Assembly: GCA_031431475.1 (NCBI GenBank)
Contig: JANPDL010000012.1
Location: 1-64,000 of the forward strand
Direction: 5' to 3'
Origin: JADCCX01 sp031431475
GTDB lineage: Bacteria > Pseudomonadota > Alphaproteobacteria > Rhizobiales > Beijerinckiaceae
Length of the DNA: 64,000 nucleotides
Of the stretch, positions 1 to 9,198 are shown piece after piece; the first letter of the stretch is position 1, and each line of letters opens with the position of its first letter. A program made the translations under genes and the position numbers. Below the pieces are notes generated by a model. The model searched no databases. It saw only the letters and a list, made by a program, of their open reading frames with translations, and was not told where the DNA came from.

Positions 1-574
1 CCCCCTCCACCTTGTCCAGAAACCGTCCGCGCTTTGTCTCCCCCGCGCTGTCCATCTGGTGCAGCGCCAGCCAGATCGTCCTGCACCCCGGTGCGCACAG
101 CACGCTGAGGCCCCTGAGCAGCATGCGGCGTCCCGGCTCGCCCATGCCCAGCTTCCACCACCACCACGGCGAACCCAGCGTGGAAACCGCCGCTACGATC
201 CGGATGTTGGTGAGAACCCGCGTGATCGGCTTCATCGGCTGCGGCATCTCGAACGTCGCATAGGGCACCCACACCCGATCCAGCCAGCCCTTCAGCATGG
301 CGGGCGGGCCGTACCACCATGTGGGATAGACGAAGATTAGCGCCTCACACCAGCGAAGCGCCGCCAGATGCTCCGACACGGCCTCCTCGTTTAGTCCCGG
401 CGTGTGATAATCCGTCCGCCCCTGCGCCGAAAGCACGGGATCAAACCCCATGCCGTAGAGATCGAGCACGCGGCTTTCATGCCCTGCCGCCGTAAGCCCG
501 AGGATGACGCGGTCGCGCACGGCAGCGTTGAAGCTGGCCTCCAGCGGATGGCAATAGACGATAAGGGCTTTCAT
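1..574 (-). CDS. NAD(P)H-quinone reductase / flavodoxin-fold protein, 3' end missing
   Basis: The reading frame starts at ATG 574 and runs off the left window edge after 191 codons without a stop. The N-terminus MKALIVYCHPLEASFNAAV and the later YPTWWYGPPAMLKGWLDRV segment are typical of the Flavodoxin_2 family (NAD(P)H:quinone oxidoreductase, KefF/MdaB-like). These are FMN or FAD proteins that reduce quinones by two electrons in the cytosol. Family members are usually about 190-250 residues, so only a short C-terminus can be missing. It is transcribed away from the tRNA-Leu gene. The family is clear; the substrate cannot be read from the sequence. Confidence 0.8.
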   Translation of the reverse strand, partial: MKALIVYCHPLEASFNAAVRDRVILGLTAAGHESRVLDLYGMGFDPVLSAQGRTDYHTPGLNEEAVSEHLAALRWCEALIFVYPTWWYGPPAMLKGWLDRVWVPYATFEMPQPMKPITRVLTNIRIVAAVSTLGSPWWWWKLGMGEPGRRMLLRGLSVLCAPGCRTIWLALHQMDSAGETKRGRFLDKVEG

Positions 575-768
575 GCGATATGGCTCCGGCAGGGACATAG
601 TGATTCAATCGACCGGATTTCACTGCTTCTCGCAGCCCCTGCCAGCATCGACACATCCATTCGGCCATCAAAATGAAGCGACTGTCAACGCGCGGGCGCT
701 TTTTCACATTCCGCCGTCACGCACCGTTGACATCACCATGCGACGCAGCCAATAGAGGCGCGACACCT

Positions 769-853
769 GCCCAGGTGGCGGAATTGGTAGACGCACTGCC
801 TTCAGGTGGCAGCGCCGCAAGGCGTGAAGGTTCGAGTCCTTTCCTGGGCACCA
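769..853 (+). tRNA. tRNA-Leu (anticodon CAG)
   Basis: The acceptor arms GCCCAGG (769-775) and CCTGGGC (843-849) pair perfectly, followed by discriminator A and an encoded CCA. The anticodon stem CTGCC/GGCAG encloses the loop TTCAGGT, giving anticodon CAG. A long variable arm and the GGTTCGAGTCC T-arm are present, as expected of a class II leucine tRNA. Confidence 0.97.
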
Positions 854-866
854 TTCATTGAATGAA

Positions 867-903
867 CACAGGAAAACCGCCGCATCACGGCGGTTTTCCT
901 GTG
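867..903 (+). terminator. Hairpin terminator after tRNA-Leu
   Basis: A 16-bp perfect inverted repeat (867-882 with 888-903) with a 5-base loop lies 13 bases after the tRNA. The right arm contains TTTT and is followed by a T-rich stretch. It probably ends the tRNA transcript before the next gene at 977. Confidence 0.75.
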
Positions 904-976
904 CTTTCCGCCATACCGCGTTTGTGATTTGGCTGTCATCGAGAGCTATGATCAGTTCAAGCGATCGGAGGACGCT

Positions 977-1420
977 ATGGTTGGATTATTCAAGATTGCT
1001 GTATCGGCAGCGTTGCTGACGGGCGTGGTTCTGCCGGTCTTGTCTGTTCCCGCCTCTGCCCAGGCGAAACGGGTCCAGATCAGGGGAGAGCTTGTCGACA
1101 CGTTCTGCAACGTCTCCGAGATCATGTTCGCGTCCGGCACGGCACATTATCAATGCGCGGTGTGGTGCGCTGTCGGCGGAATCCCGGTCAGCGTGCGGGC
1201 GGAGGATGGCGAGATCTACATGATCCTGCGCATCGAGGAGGATGATACATCGGCCGCCAATCCAAGACTTGTCCGCATCCAGGCCCACGAGGCGACAGTT
1301 GATGGCGAACTGATCCGGCGTGACGGCGTGAACTACATCCTCGTCACGACAGTGGCCGATGACAAGGGCGTGGTGAAGCTCACCCATGACGAGCACGGCA
1401 TCGTGCCGTTTGCACAGTGA
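977..1420 (+). CDS. Secreted protein with CxxxC motif, first gene of SCO operon
   Basis: It has 147 residues with a clear Sec signal peptide (hydrophobic residues 8-24, cleavage near ASAQA). I chose ATG 977 because GGAGGA lies 5 bases upstream and the signal peptide begins there; an upstream in-frame start at 929 lacks both. The mature part begins with RGELVDTFC (Cys44) followed by C60-AVW-C64. The next gene encodes a protein with the same arrangement (GKVVDLLC at Cys44, then CxxxC), so the two look like diverged paralogues. No family name is recognised. With a SCO1 homologue two genes downstream, a periplasmic copper or thiol-redox role is plausible but inferred. Confidence 0.75.
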   Translation: MVGLFKIAVSAALLTGVVLPVLSVPASAQAKRVQIRGELVDTFCNVSEIMFASGTAHYQCAVWCAVGGIPVSVRAEDGEIYMILRIEEDDTSAANPRLVRIQAHEATVDGELIRRDGVNYILVTTVADDKGVVKLTHDEHGIVPFAQ

Positions 1421-1434
1421 GCGGGAAAGTAGAC

Positions 1435-1950
1435 ATGCTTCGCCTCGCAACCATTGCAACACTCGCCTGTTTCGTTTCAATCCCGGCTGCGCTCGCTGCC
1501 GATAGTGTTGGCGGCAAGAACGAAAAGCCGCTTGAGCTCACCGGCAAGGTCGTGGACCTTTTGTGCGAATTGACGAAGCGCTGCACACCCGATTGCGGCG
1601 GCGGCAAACGCCAGCTCGGCATCTTGCAGACCGATGGAAAGCTGGTGCCTGTCGTGAAGAACGCCGATCTTTTCGGCGGAGCCCAGGCTGATCTTGCTCC
1701 GTTGTGCGGCAAGACCGTCACGCTGGACGGACTGCTGTTCGAGAACGCGAAGATGCCGATCTATATGGTGCAGGGCATCAAGGCCGATCCAGGCACCAAG
1801 GAGTTCACGCCGGCGGAGGCCTTCATCAAGGGCTGGACTGTCCGCAATGGCGCGCAGGACGAATGGTTCCGCGCGGATCCGCTGGTGAAAGAGCAGATTG
1901 CGAAAAACGGTGTGCTGGGCAAGCCCGGCCTGCAACCGAAGCCGCAATGA
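1435..1950 (+). CDS. Secreted protein with CxxxC motif, second gene of SCO operon
   Basis: It has 171 residues from ATG 1435, where the signal peptide MLRLATIATLACFVSIPAALA begins. A GTG at 1417 would overlap the preceding stop and only adds six residues. The mature region has GKVVDLLC (Cys44), C50-TPD-C54 and a further LCGKTV cysteine. It gives way to a C-terminal segment rich in Lys and Pro. The layout mirrors the preceding gene. It overlaps the SCO-family gene by four bases (ATGA), so the two are surely co-translated. Function is not known; a periplasmic copper or disulfide role is inferred from context. Confidence 0.75.
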   Translation: MLRLATIATLACFVSIPAALAADSVGGKNEKPLELTGKVVDLLCELTKRCTPDCGGGKRQLGILQTDGKLVPVVKNADLFGGAQADLAPLCGKTVTLDGLLFENAKMPIYMVQGIKADPGTKEFTPAEAFIKGWTVRNGAQDEWFRADPLVKEQIAKNGVLGKPGLQPKPQ

Positions 1951-2612
1951 CGGGCATGAACCCGACGCGGCGGTCAGTTCTGGGTGGTATCGCAGCAACA
2001 GCGCTGGTCAACCCGGTCACCGCACAACAACCGAAGTCCGATCCCCTCGCATCCCGCTTCGGCGGGTCATTCACGCTGACCAATCATACAGGCAAGCGCG
2101 TCACTGACAGTGACTATCGCGGACAGTTTCTCGTGGTCTATTTCGGCTTCACGCGCTGTACAGATGCCTGCCCCATCGACGTGCCTGCTATCTCTGCCGC
2201 CATGGATCGTATCGCGCCGCTCGATGCACGGGTACAACCGCTGTTCATCAGCGTAGATCCGGAGGATACGCCTGAGCTTCTCAAGACCTATGTCGAGGCT
2301 TTCCACCCGCGCCTCGTTGGGCTCACAGGATCGGAAGCGGAGCTTGCATCCGTCGCCAAAGCCTACCGCGTGCACCGCTACAGGGTGCAGCGGCAATCAT
2401 TGATAGGCGGGCCACGCCATCATGTTCAGCGGCCTGAGGAAGTCACGCTGGTTCATGGTGACAAACCCCATTCGCCCGGCCAGAATTTCACCATCGATCA
2501 TGGCACATTGACATATGTCATGGGGCCGGAGGGCCAGTTCCTGACGCTGATTCCGCGCGGCGCGGGGGCGGACAGGATTGCCGCTGTATTGCGGACTTAT
2601 GTGAAGGCGTAG
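1947..2612 (+). CDS. SCO1/SenC family copper chaperone-like protein
   Basis: This 221-residue protein has the thioredoxin fold of SCO1/SenC, which delivers copper to the CuA site of cytochrome oxidase or acts as a periplasmic thiol reductase. The copper-binding CTDAC motif is at Cys71/Cys75 and the partner histidine is in FTIDHGTLTYV (His185), so the full ligand set is present. An N-terminal RRSVLGG sequence before a hydrophobic stretch suggests a Tat-like leader or membrane anchor. The start is ATG 1947, overlapping the previous stop as ATGA; ATG 1956 is an alternative. It converges with the transketolase genes with only 7 bases between the stops. Confidence 0.9.
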   Translation: MTGMNPTRRSVLGGIAATALVNPVTAQQPKSDPLASRFGGSFTLTNHTGKRVTDSDYRGQFLVVYFGFTRCTDACPIDVPAISAAMDRIAPLDARVQPLFISVDPEDTPELLKTYVEAFHPRLVGLTGSEAELASVAKAYRVHRYRVQRQSLIGGPRHHVQRPEEVTLVHGDKPHSPGQNFTIDHGTLTYVMGPEGQFLTLIPRGAGADRIAAVLRTYVKA

Positions 2613-2619
2613 CGTTCCT

Positions 2620-3648
2620 TCACACCCAGCCCTTCACCCGCCGCACCACCTCGCTCGTCGAAATCCCGTAGCGATCATGCAGTGTCGGCAAGGCACCCGC
2701 ATCCAGGAATTGGTCGGGCAATGCGATCTGCCGGAAGCGTGTGGGCCTTGTATCCGAGCGCATCAGCGCGCCCGCCACCGCCTCGCCCAGACCGCCAACA
2801 ATCGTGTGGTTCTCCAGCGTAATCACCGGGCGTCCTGTCCGGTTGGCCTCGCGCAGGATTGTCGCCTCATCGAACGGCTTGATCGTCGGCACGTGCAGCA
2901 CGCCGACCTTGACGCGGTCCTTTTCAAGCTCCTTCGCAGCCTCAAGCGCGCGCATGGTCATCAGACCGGTGGAGATCAGCAGTGCATCTGGTCCGTCGCG
3001 CAGCATCTTCGCCTTGCCCAGTTCGAACGTATAGCCGTACTCGTCGAGAACCAGCGGGACATTGCCGCGCAACAGCCGCATGTAAACCGGACCCTTGTGG
3101 GCCGCGATGGCCGCCGTCGCCTGCTCGATCTCCAACGCATCGCAGGGATCGATGATCGTCATGTTCGGCAGGCCGCGGAAGATCGCCAGGTCTTCCGTCG
3201 CCTGATGGCTGGGTCCGTAGCCGGTGGTGAGGCCGGGCAGCGCACAGACGATCTTCACATCGAGCTTTTCCTCCGCGATGCACATGCAGATGAAATCATA
3301 GGCGCGGCGCGAGGCGAAGACAGCATAGGTCGTGGCGAACACCGTAAAACCCTCACGCGCCATACCGGCGGCGGAGCCCATCAGCACCTGTTCGGCCATG
3401 CCCATCTGGTAGAACCGGTCCGGATACGCTTTCGCGAAGACGTGGAGGTCGGTATATTTCGACAGATCAGCCGTCATGCCGACAATCTTGGGATTGCTCC
3501 GGGCCAGCTTCACCAGCGCATGGCCGAAGGGTGCGGGCGCTGTCCGCTGGTCCGGTCCAGCAATGGATGCGATCATGGCCGAGGTCATCAGACGCTCGCC
3601 ATTGGGGCCGGTCTTGACCGTGCGCGGCATGTATTTGTCGAGCGGCAT
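2620..3648 (-). CDS. Transketolase, C-terminal subunit
   Basis: It has 342 residues covering the pyrimidine-binding and C-terminal domains of a transketolase. The segment FYQMGMAEQVLMGSAAGMA contains the Glu that activates thiamine diphosphate. The start is ATG 3648, which shares one base with the stop of the N-terminal subunit gene (TGATG), so translation is coupled. Together the pair make one thiamine-dependent enzyme that moves two-carbon units between sugars. Split transketolases of this type are widespread and often serve carbohydrate catabolism; the sugar substrate is not evident. Confidence 0.9.
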   Translation of the reverse strand: MPLDKYMPRTVKTGPNGERLMTSAMIASIAGPDQRTAPAPFGHALVKLARSNPKIVGMTADLSKYTDLHVFAKAYPDRFYQMGMAEQVLMGSAAGMAREGFTVFATTYAVFASRRAYDFICMCIAEEKLDVKIVCALPGLTTGYGPSHQATEDLAIFRGLPNMTIIDPCDALEIEQATAAIAAHKGPVYMRLLRGNVPLVLDEYGYTFELGKAKMLRDGPDALLISTGLMTMRALEAAKELEKDRVKVGVLHVPTIKPFDEATILREANRTGRPVITLENHTIVGGLGEAVAGALMRSDTRPTRFRQIALPDQFLDAGALPTLHDRYGISTSEVVRRVKGWV

Positions 3649-4505
3649 CACGCTCTCCCTGCATCGAGAACAGCTATGGCCTTGGCCCATTCATCGGCCT
3701 CGACCCGCATGAAATGGTTGCGTTCGCGCTCCTCCAGAAAGCCGACGCCCTTGCCCATCTTCGTGTCGCATATGATGACGCGCGGGCGGGGCTCATCCAG
3801 CGCTTTTGCAGCATCAAAAGCCGCAACGAGCGCGTTGATATCATTGCCATTCACACGCTGCGTATGCCAGCCGAAGGCCTCCCATTTCGGCCCGAGTGGT
3901 TCGAAGTTGGAAATCTGCGTGGAAGGCCCGTCGGCCTGCATGTTGTTGACATCGACGATGCAAACAAGATTGCCCAGCTTGTGGGATGAAGCTGCCATGG
4001 CCGCTTCCCAGGTCGAGCCCTCGTCCAGTTCGCCGTCTGACATGAGATTGTAGACGAATGACTGAGATTTCTTGCGCTTCAGTCCCATCGCCATGCCAAG
4101 CGCCACCGTCAGCCCTTGTCCCAGCGATCCACCGGTAATCTCCATGCCCGGTGTGTAGGCTGCCATGCCCGACATCGGCATGCGGCTGTCATCCCCGCCG
4201 TAGGTCTCGATCTCGTTTTCGGGAAGGATTCCCGCCTCGATCAACGCGGCGTAAAGCGCGATGGCGTAATGCCCGATGGAGAGACAGAACCGGTCCCGTC
4301 CCTCCCATTCCGGCTCATGCGGCTTGTAGGCAAGCGCGTGGAAATAGCTGACAGCGAGCAGATCCGCCGCGCCAAGCGCCTGCGCAATATAGCCCTGACC
4401 CTGTACCTCGCCCATGCGCAAGGCATGGCGGCGGATATGATACGCGCGGTCGGCCAGCGTCAGGTTCGGCAGATGCGGTGCGCCGCTGCCCGGTGGGTTG
4501 GTCAT
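3648..4505 (-). CDS. Transketolase, N-terminal subunit
   Basis: It has 285 residues forming the thiamine-diphosphate pyrophosphate-binding domain. The ThDP motif is visible as SDGELDEGSTWEAAM followed about 20 residues later by VDVNNMQ, so it begins with Ser where most family members have Gly. The start ATG 4505 is preceded by GGGAAA. It is the first gene of a two-gene unit with the C-terminal subunit. About 250 bases separate it from the divergent dnaJ gene. Confidence 0.9.
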   Translation of the reverse strand: MTNPPGSGAPHLPNLTLADRAYHIRRHALRMGEVQGQGYIAQALGAADLLAVSYFHALAYKPHEPEWEGRDRFCLSIGHYAIALYAALIEAGILPENEIETYGGDDSRMPMSGMAAYTPGMEITGGSLGQGLTVALGMAMGLKRKKSQSFVYNLMSDGELDEGSTWEAAMAASSHKLGNLVCIVDVNNMQADGPSTQISNFEPLGPKWEAFGWHTQRVNGNDINALVAAFDAAKALDEPRPRVIICDTKMGKGVGFLEERERNHFMRVEADEWAKAIAVLDAGRA

Positions 4506-4759
4506 GGTCTGGCGTTTCCCTAAATTCTTGCCTGTTGGCAGCAAGCTAGAGCATGCTTCGCAACCTTGGAAAGAGCGGCACACAGAAACAACGACGGAAA
4601 CAACAGGAGAAACGCCCAATCTCCCCATTGCTCCATGCCTTCTTCCACTATAGGGCCGATCAAAGACGTTTTCTCATGTCTGAATCTGGAATTCCCAAGC
4701 CCGAACAACCATCTGGCAGGAAGAGCTGATTCAGCGACAGAGACAGGCAAGACAGGGCA

Positions 4760-5875
4760 ATGTCCAAACGCGACTATTATGAGGTTTTGGGCGTGGCCCG
4801 GACCGCCACCGACGCCGACCTGAAATCGGCATTCCGCAAGAAGGCGATGGAATGCCATCCCGACCGCCACCCCGGCGATTCTGCGGCTGAAGCGCGGTTC
4901 AAGGAACTGAACGAGGCCTATCAGATCCTGTCGGATGCCCAGAAGCGCCCTGCCTATGATCGCATGGGCCATGCCGCCTTCGAACAGGGCGGCGGTGGCT
5001 TTGGCGGCGGCGGACAGGGCTTTGGCTCCATGTCCGATATCTTCGAGGATCTTTTCGGCGATGTCTTCGGTGGCGGCAGGCGCAGCGGCGGACAGAACCG
5101 CGGTGCGGATCTGCGCTACAACATGGAGATCGGACTGGACGAGGCCTACAAAGGCAAGGCCGCGACTATCAAGGTGCCGACCGCCATCACCTGCGAGACC
5201 TGCACCGGCTCAGGTGCCAAGCCCGGCACCAAGCCCAAGACCTGCCCAACCTGCAAAGGCCAGGGACGCGTGCGGGCCAGCCAGGGCTTCTTCGCCATCG
5301 AGCGCACCTGCCCGACCTGTCAGGGCCGGGGCGAGATCATCGAGGAAGGCTGCCCGAAATGCGGCGGCGCAGGCCGCACCACCAAGGAGCGCCAGCTTTC
5401 GGTCAACATTCCGGCAGGTGTCGAGGATGGCACCCGCATCCGCCTGTCCAATGAAGGCGAGGCCGGTGCGCGCGGCGGGCCGCCGGGCGATCTCTATATC
5501 TTCATCAGCCTGAAGCCGCATGGCTTCTATCAGCGCGACGGGGCGGACCTGTTCTGCCGCGTGCCGATTTCGATGGTGCAGGCGGCAATCGGCGGAGAGT
5601 TCAAGGTGCCGACGCTGGATGGCGGCGAGGCGCTGGTGAAAATCCCCGAGGGCACGCAAAGCGGCAAGCAGTTCCGCCTGCGCGGCAAGGGCATGCCGGT
5701 GCTGCGCTCCCGCGATCTGGGTGATCTCTATATCCAGGCCCAGGTCGAGACGCCGCAGAACCTGACTCGACGGCAGCGCGAGTTGCTGGCCGAATTCGAC
5801 AAGGAAAGCTCGGCCCAGACCCAGCCGGAAAGCGACGGGTTCTTCAAGAAGATGAAGGGGTTCTTCGGGGCCTGA
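4760..5875 (+). CDS. dnaJ: Chaperone DnaJ (Hsp40)
   Basis: It has 371 residues with the full DnaJ layout: J domain (residues 4-68) with the HPD motif at 33-35, a Gly/Phe-rich linker (about 75-105), four CxxCxGxG zinc-finger repeats (CETCTGSG, CPTCKGQG, CPTCQGRG, CPKCGGAG) and the C-terminal substrate-binding domain. It stimulates DnaK ATPase and hands over unfolded proteins in the cytosol. No dnaK lies next to it within the window, so it stands alone here; dnaJ and dnaK are often adjacent in this class. Confidence 0.97.
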   Translation: MSKRDYYEVLGVARTATDADLKSAFRKKAMECHPDRHPGDSAAEARFKELNEAYQILSDAQKRPAYDRMGHAAFEQGGGGFGGGGQGFGSMSDIFEDLFGDVFGGGRRSGGQNRGADLRYNMEIGLDEAYKGKAATIKVPTAITCETCTGSGAKPGTKPKTCPTCKGQGRVRASQGFFAIERTCPTCQGRGEIIEEGCPKCGGAGRTTKERQLSVNIPAGVEDGTRIRLSNEGEAGARGGPPGDLYIFISLKPHGFYQRDGADLFCRVPISMVQAAIGGEFKVPTLDGGEALVKIPEGTQSGKQFRLRGKGMPVLRSRDLGDLYIQAQVETPQNLTRRQRELLAEFDKESSAQTQPESDGFFKKMKGFFGA

Positions 5876-5961
5876 CCAATCCATTCACACTTCATAAAGA
5901 TTTGCCGCCTCACAATATCTGTCATAGATTCGTCATCGAATCCAAGAAGGTAGCTGGGGTC

Positions 5962-6297
5962 ATGACCGATTCGATTGATCGCCTTTATGAGGCTGTCCTG
6001 CTGGCGCGCGCCCATGATCCTGCGTTTTCGCGCACCGCCAAGCTGTTCAAGGGCGGCATCGAAAAAATGGCAAAGAAACTCGGCGAAGAGGCCATTGAGG
6101 TCGGCATCGGCGCGTTACAGGGCAAAAAGCGCGAGGTCATCGAAGAATCCGCCGATGTCATGTATCAGCTCTGCGTGCTCTGGGCCGAATGCGGCATCAA
6201 ACCGGAGGATGTCCGCGGCGAGATGGATCGGCGCGAACAGCTTTATGGAATCGCGGAAAAACTACCAAAACCGTTGAAGATGGTGATGCCTCGATAG
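5962..6297 (+). CDS. Phosphoribosyl-ATP pyrophosphatase (HisE-like)
   Basis: It has 111 residues with the all-alpha MazG/HisE nucleotide-pyrophosphatase core: KKLGEEAIEVGIGAL, then EVIEESADVMYQL, which supply the metal-binding acidic residues. HisE removes pyrophosphate from phosphoribosyl-ATP in histidine synthesis. The start is ATG 5962; an upstream ATG at 5902 would add twenty unlikely residues. It is not next to other his genes, so it could be a second HisE-like enzyme rather than the pathway copy. It converges with selO, 15 bases between stops. Confidence 0.8.
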   Translation: MTDSIDRLYEAVLLARAHDPAFSRTAKLFKGGIEKMAKKLGEEAIEVGIGALQGKKREVIEESADVMYQLCVLWAECGIKPEDVRGEMDRREQLYGIAEKLPKPLKMVMPR

Positions 6298-6312
6298 GAT
6301 TTTGACCTTTCT

Positions 6313-7785
6313 TCATGTCCCGCAGAATGTAAGGTACGGCGTGCCAGGTGGGGCAGGGCGTTTCGCCAGATCGGCGTATTCCGGCAGGTCCGCATAGGGA
6401 CTTTTGAGTGCCGCGTGCAGGCGCTCGAAATGAGTCATGTCTCCCCCAACGGCAGCAGCCAGTGCCAACTCGACCGCATGATTGCGCGGAATGATGGCTG
6501 GATTGGCCAGCCGCATGGCCTGGCCACGGACCTCTGATAAGTTGCTTTCGTGCGATGTCCGCTCGCGCCAGCGCGGAATCCATGAATCAATTCCGCCAGT
6601 TGTATCGAAAAGGTGCCGCATAGATTCAAGCGCCTCAGGTGATGATTCAGCCTCGCCAAGATGGCGGAAGGTGAGGGTGTAATCCGCGTTGCCTGCCGCC
6701 ATCACCTCGAGCAGATCCTGCGCCAGCGCCAGATCGTCTGGCTCCTCCGTCAGCAGCCCCAGTTTGGCGCGCAAGCCTTTTGTCGTTGCCTCCTCAAACA
6801 GGGCGGGGAAGCGGTTGATGGCCTGCGTGGCCAGTTCCAGCGCCTTGTCCTGATCGGCATCGAGCAGCGGCAGCAGCGTCTCGGCTAAACGTGCGAGGTT
6901 CCAGTGCGCAATCTTCGGCTGGTTGCCGTATGCATAGCGGCTGTAGTGATCGATAGACGAGAAGACCTGGTTCGGATTGTAATTATCCATGAATGCGCAC
7001 GGGCCATAGTCGATTGTCTCGCCGGATATCGTCATGTTGTCGGTGTTCATGACGCCGTGGATGAAGCCGATGTTCATCCATTTTGCGATCAGCGCGGCCT
7101 GCTTTGCTATGACGACCTCCAGCATCGCCAGCGGCGGATTTTCGTGCGTTAGTAAAGCGGGATAGTGCCGCTCGATGACATTGTTACTGAGGATGCGAAT
7201 GGCATCCGTATCGCCCCGCGCTGCGAAAAACTGGAACGTACCGACCCGAATATGGCTGGCCGCCACCCGTGTCGAGATGCCGCCGGGCTGTATTGTCTCG
7301 CGCATCACACGCTCGCCTGTGGCCACGACAGCCAGCGACCGCGTGGTGGGGATGCCCAGGGCGTGCATCGCCTCGCTGATGAGATATTCGCGCAAGGCAG
7401 GCGCCAGCGCCGAACGCCCGTCGCCACCACGCGAGAATGGCGTGCGGCCCGAGCCTTTCAGCTGGATATCGCGGCGCTGGCCGTTGCGGTCGATGACCTC
7501 GCCGAGTAGCAGCGCGCGACCATCGCCAAGTTGATGCGTGAAATGGCCAAACTGGTGGCCCGCATAAGCCATCGCGATGGGGTTTGCGCTATCCGGGAAG
7601 GCGTTGCCCGCGAGCATGGCAATGCCGTCAGGGCTGGCGAGCCAGTCTGGATCGAGGTTGAGATCTTCGGCCAGTTGGCGGTTCAGAACAAGCAGGCGAG
7701 GGGAGGTGACAGGCTGGGGAGGCATAGGCGCGTAGAAGCGCTCGGGGAGGGTGGCGGCGGAGTTGGTGAAGGCTGGTGCGGGCAT
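6313..7785 (-). CDS. selO: Protein adenylyltransferase SelO (YdiU)
   Basis: It has 490 residues of the SelO/YdiU (UPF0061) pseudokinase family, which transfers AMP from ATP to Ser/Thr/Tyr of target proteins and helps cope with oxidative stress. The N-terminal half carries the family hallmarks QLGDGRALLLGE, IQLKGSGRTPFSRGGDGR and HGVMNTDNMTISG with the metal-binding Asn/Asp. The C-terminus ends FCGT, placing a Cys at residue 488, third from the end. That is where the eukaryotic enzyme has selenocysteine. The start ATG 7785 follows a plausible ribosome site. Confidence 0.93.
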   Translation of the reverse strand: MPAPAFTNSAATLPERFYAPMPPQPVTSPRLLVLNRQLAEDLNLDPDWLASPDGIAMLAGNAFPDSANPIAMAYAGHQFGHFTHQLGDGRALLLGEVIDRNGQRRDIQLKGSGRTPFSRGGDGRSALAPALREYLISEAMHALGIPTTRSLAVVATGERVMRETIQPGGISTRVAASHIRVGTFQFFAARGDTDAIRILSNNVIERHYPALLTHENPPLAMLEVVIAKQAALIAKWMNIGFIHGVMNTDNMTISGETIDYGPCAFMDNYNPNQVFSSIDHYSRYAYGNQPKIAHWNLARLAETLLPLLDADQDKALELATQAINRFPALFEEATTKGLRAKLGLLTEEPDDLALAQDLLEVMAAGNADYTLTFRHLGEAESSPEALESMRHLFDTTGGIDSWIPRWRERTSHESNLSEVRGQAMRLANPAIIPRNHAVELALAAAVGGDMTHFERLHAALKSPYADLPEYADLAKRPAPPGTPYLTFCGT

Positions 7786-7926
7786 GGTGGAGAAATGCGG
7801 GTGAACGGCGGCGTTGGCAAGGGCGCGATTTCAACTGCTTGACACACCGCCCCGTTCTCCCCCATACGCCGCAATAGGACACGCCTCCCTAACGAGGCGC
7901 AATCATCTGTAAGGATGGAGATTGCC

Positions 7927-9105
7927 ATGATTGATGCGACAGCTGCGGCTGCGACTCTTGTTCGCCCCAAAGTTCCCAATTTCTCTTCCGGTCCGTGTGC
8001 CAAAAGGCCGGGCTGGTCCCTCAAGAACCTTTCGGATGCTGCCCTTGGGCGCTCTCACCGCGCCAAGATCGGCAAGGCAAAGCTCAAGCAGGCCATAGAC
8101 CTGACCCGCGAGGTTTTGCAGGTTCCTTCTGATTATCTCATCGGCATCGTGCCTGCATCCGACACTGGCGCTTACGAGATGGCGATGTGGACCATGCTCG
8201 GCGCGCGCCCTGTTACCATGGTGGCATGGGAGAGCTTCGGCGAAGGCTGGGTGACCGATGCCGTGAAGCAGTTGAAGCTGGCTGATTGCGAAACGGTGAT
8301 AGCGCCCTACGGCGTACTCCCCAACCTCAAGAAACTCGACACCCGGAACCGCGATATCTGCTTCACCTGGAACGGCACCACATCCGGCGTGCGCGTGCCG
8401 GATGCGGACTGGATCGCGGCGGATCGCGAAGGCCTCACCTTCTGCGACGCGACGTCCGCCGCCTTCGCGCAGCCGCTCGACTGGGCCAAGCTCGATGTCA
8501 CGACCTTCTCCTGGCAGAAGGCGCTGGGCGGGGAAGCCGCGCATGGCATGCTGATCCTCAGCCCGCGCGCGGTGCAGCGTCTTGAAACCTACAAGCCGGC
8601 GTGGCCGATCCCGAAGGTTTTTCGCCTCACGTCAGGCGGCAAGCTGCTCAAGGGCATCTTCGAGGGCGAGACGATCAACACGCCGTCGATGTTGTGCGTC
8701 GAGGATTATATCGACGCGCTGCTGTGGGCAAAGAAGGTCGGCGGGTTGCAGGGCCTTATCAAGCGGGCGGACAGCAACATGCGCGCGATCACGGGTTTTG
8801 TGAAAGCCAATGACTGGATCGATTTTCTCGCGGTCAAGCCCAAGACACGGTCAAACACCAGCGTCTGCCTCAAGTTCACCGATCCTGCCGTGACCAAACT
8901 GTCAGCGGACGATCAGGCGAATTTCGCGAAGGGAATTGTGGCGCATCTGGAGAAAGAAGACGTTGGCCTCGATCTCGGGCATTACCGCGATGCACCCCCC
9001 GGCCTGCGCATCTGGTGTGGTGCGACGGTACAGGCGCGCGATGTCAAGGCGCTGCTGCCGTGGATTGCGCAGGCGTTTGCGGCTGAAAAAGCGAAGCTGA
9101 AATAA
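7927..9105 (+). CDS. serC: Phosphoserine aminotransferase
   Basis: It has 392 residues and makes 3-phosphoserine from 3-phosphohydroxypyruvate and glutamate using PLP. The PLP lysine is Lys198 in TTFSWQKALGG. The C-terminal GHYRDAPPGLRIWCG segment binds substrate. The overall form is the alphaproteobacterial SerC type. I chose ATG 7927 because GGAG at 7917-7920 is correctly spaced; ATG 7915 would sit on the ribosome site. It is followed in the same direction by serA, making a serine-biosynthesis pair. Confidence 0.95.
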   Translation: MIDATAAAATLVRPKVPNFSSGPCAKRPGWSLKNLSDAALGRSHRAKIGKAKLKQAIDLTREVLQVPSDYLIGIVPASDTGAYEMAMWTMLGARPVTMVAWESFGEGWVTDAVKQLKLADCETVIAPYGVLPNLKKLDTRNRDICFTWNGTTSGVRVPDADWIAADREGLTFCDATSAAFAQPLDWAKLDVTTFSWQKALGGEAAHGMLILSPRAVQRLETYKPAWPIPKVFRLTSGGKLLKGIFEGETINTPSMLCVEDYIDALLWAKKVGGLQGLIKRADSNMRAITGFVKANDWIDFLAVKPKTRSNTSVCLKFTDPAVTKLSADDQANFAKGIVAHLEKEDVGLDLGHYRDAPPGLRIWCGATVQARDVKALLPWIAQAFAAEKAKLK

Positions 9106-9198
9106 AAGTTGGCAGTCGGCAGTCGTAAAAGCGCGACTACCGAAGAGCTGTTTTTCCCGATTGCCCTCTTTCCTTTCCCTGCCCTCAGGAGCCTCCCT

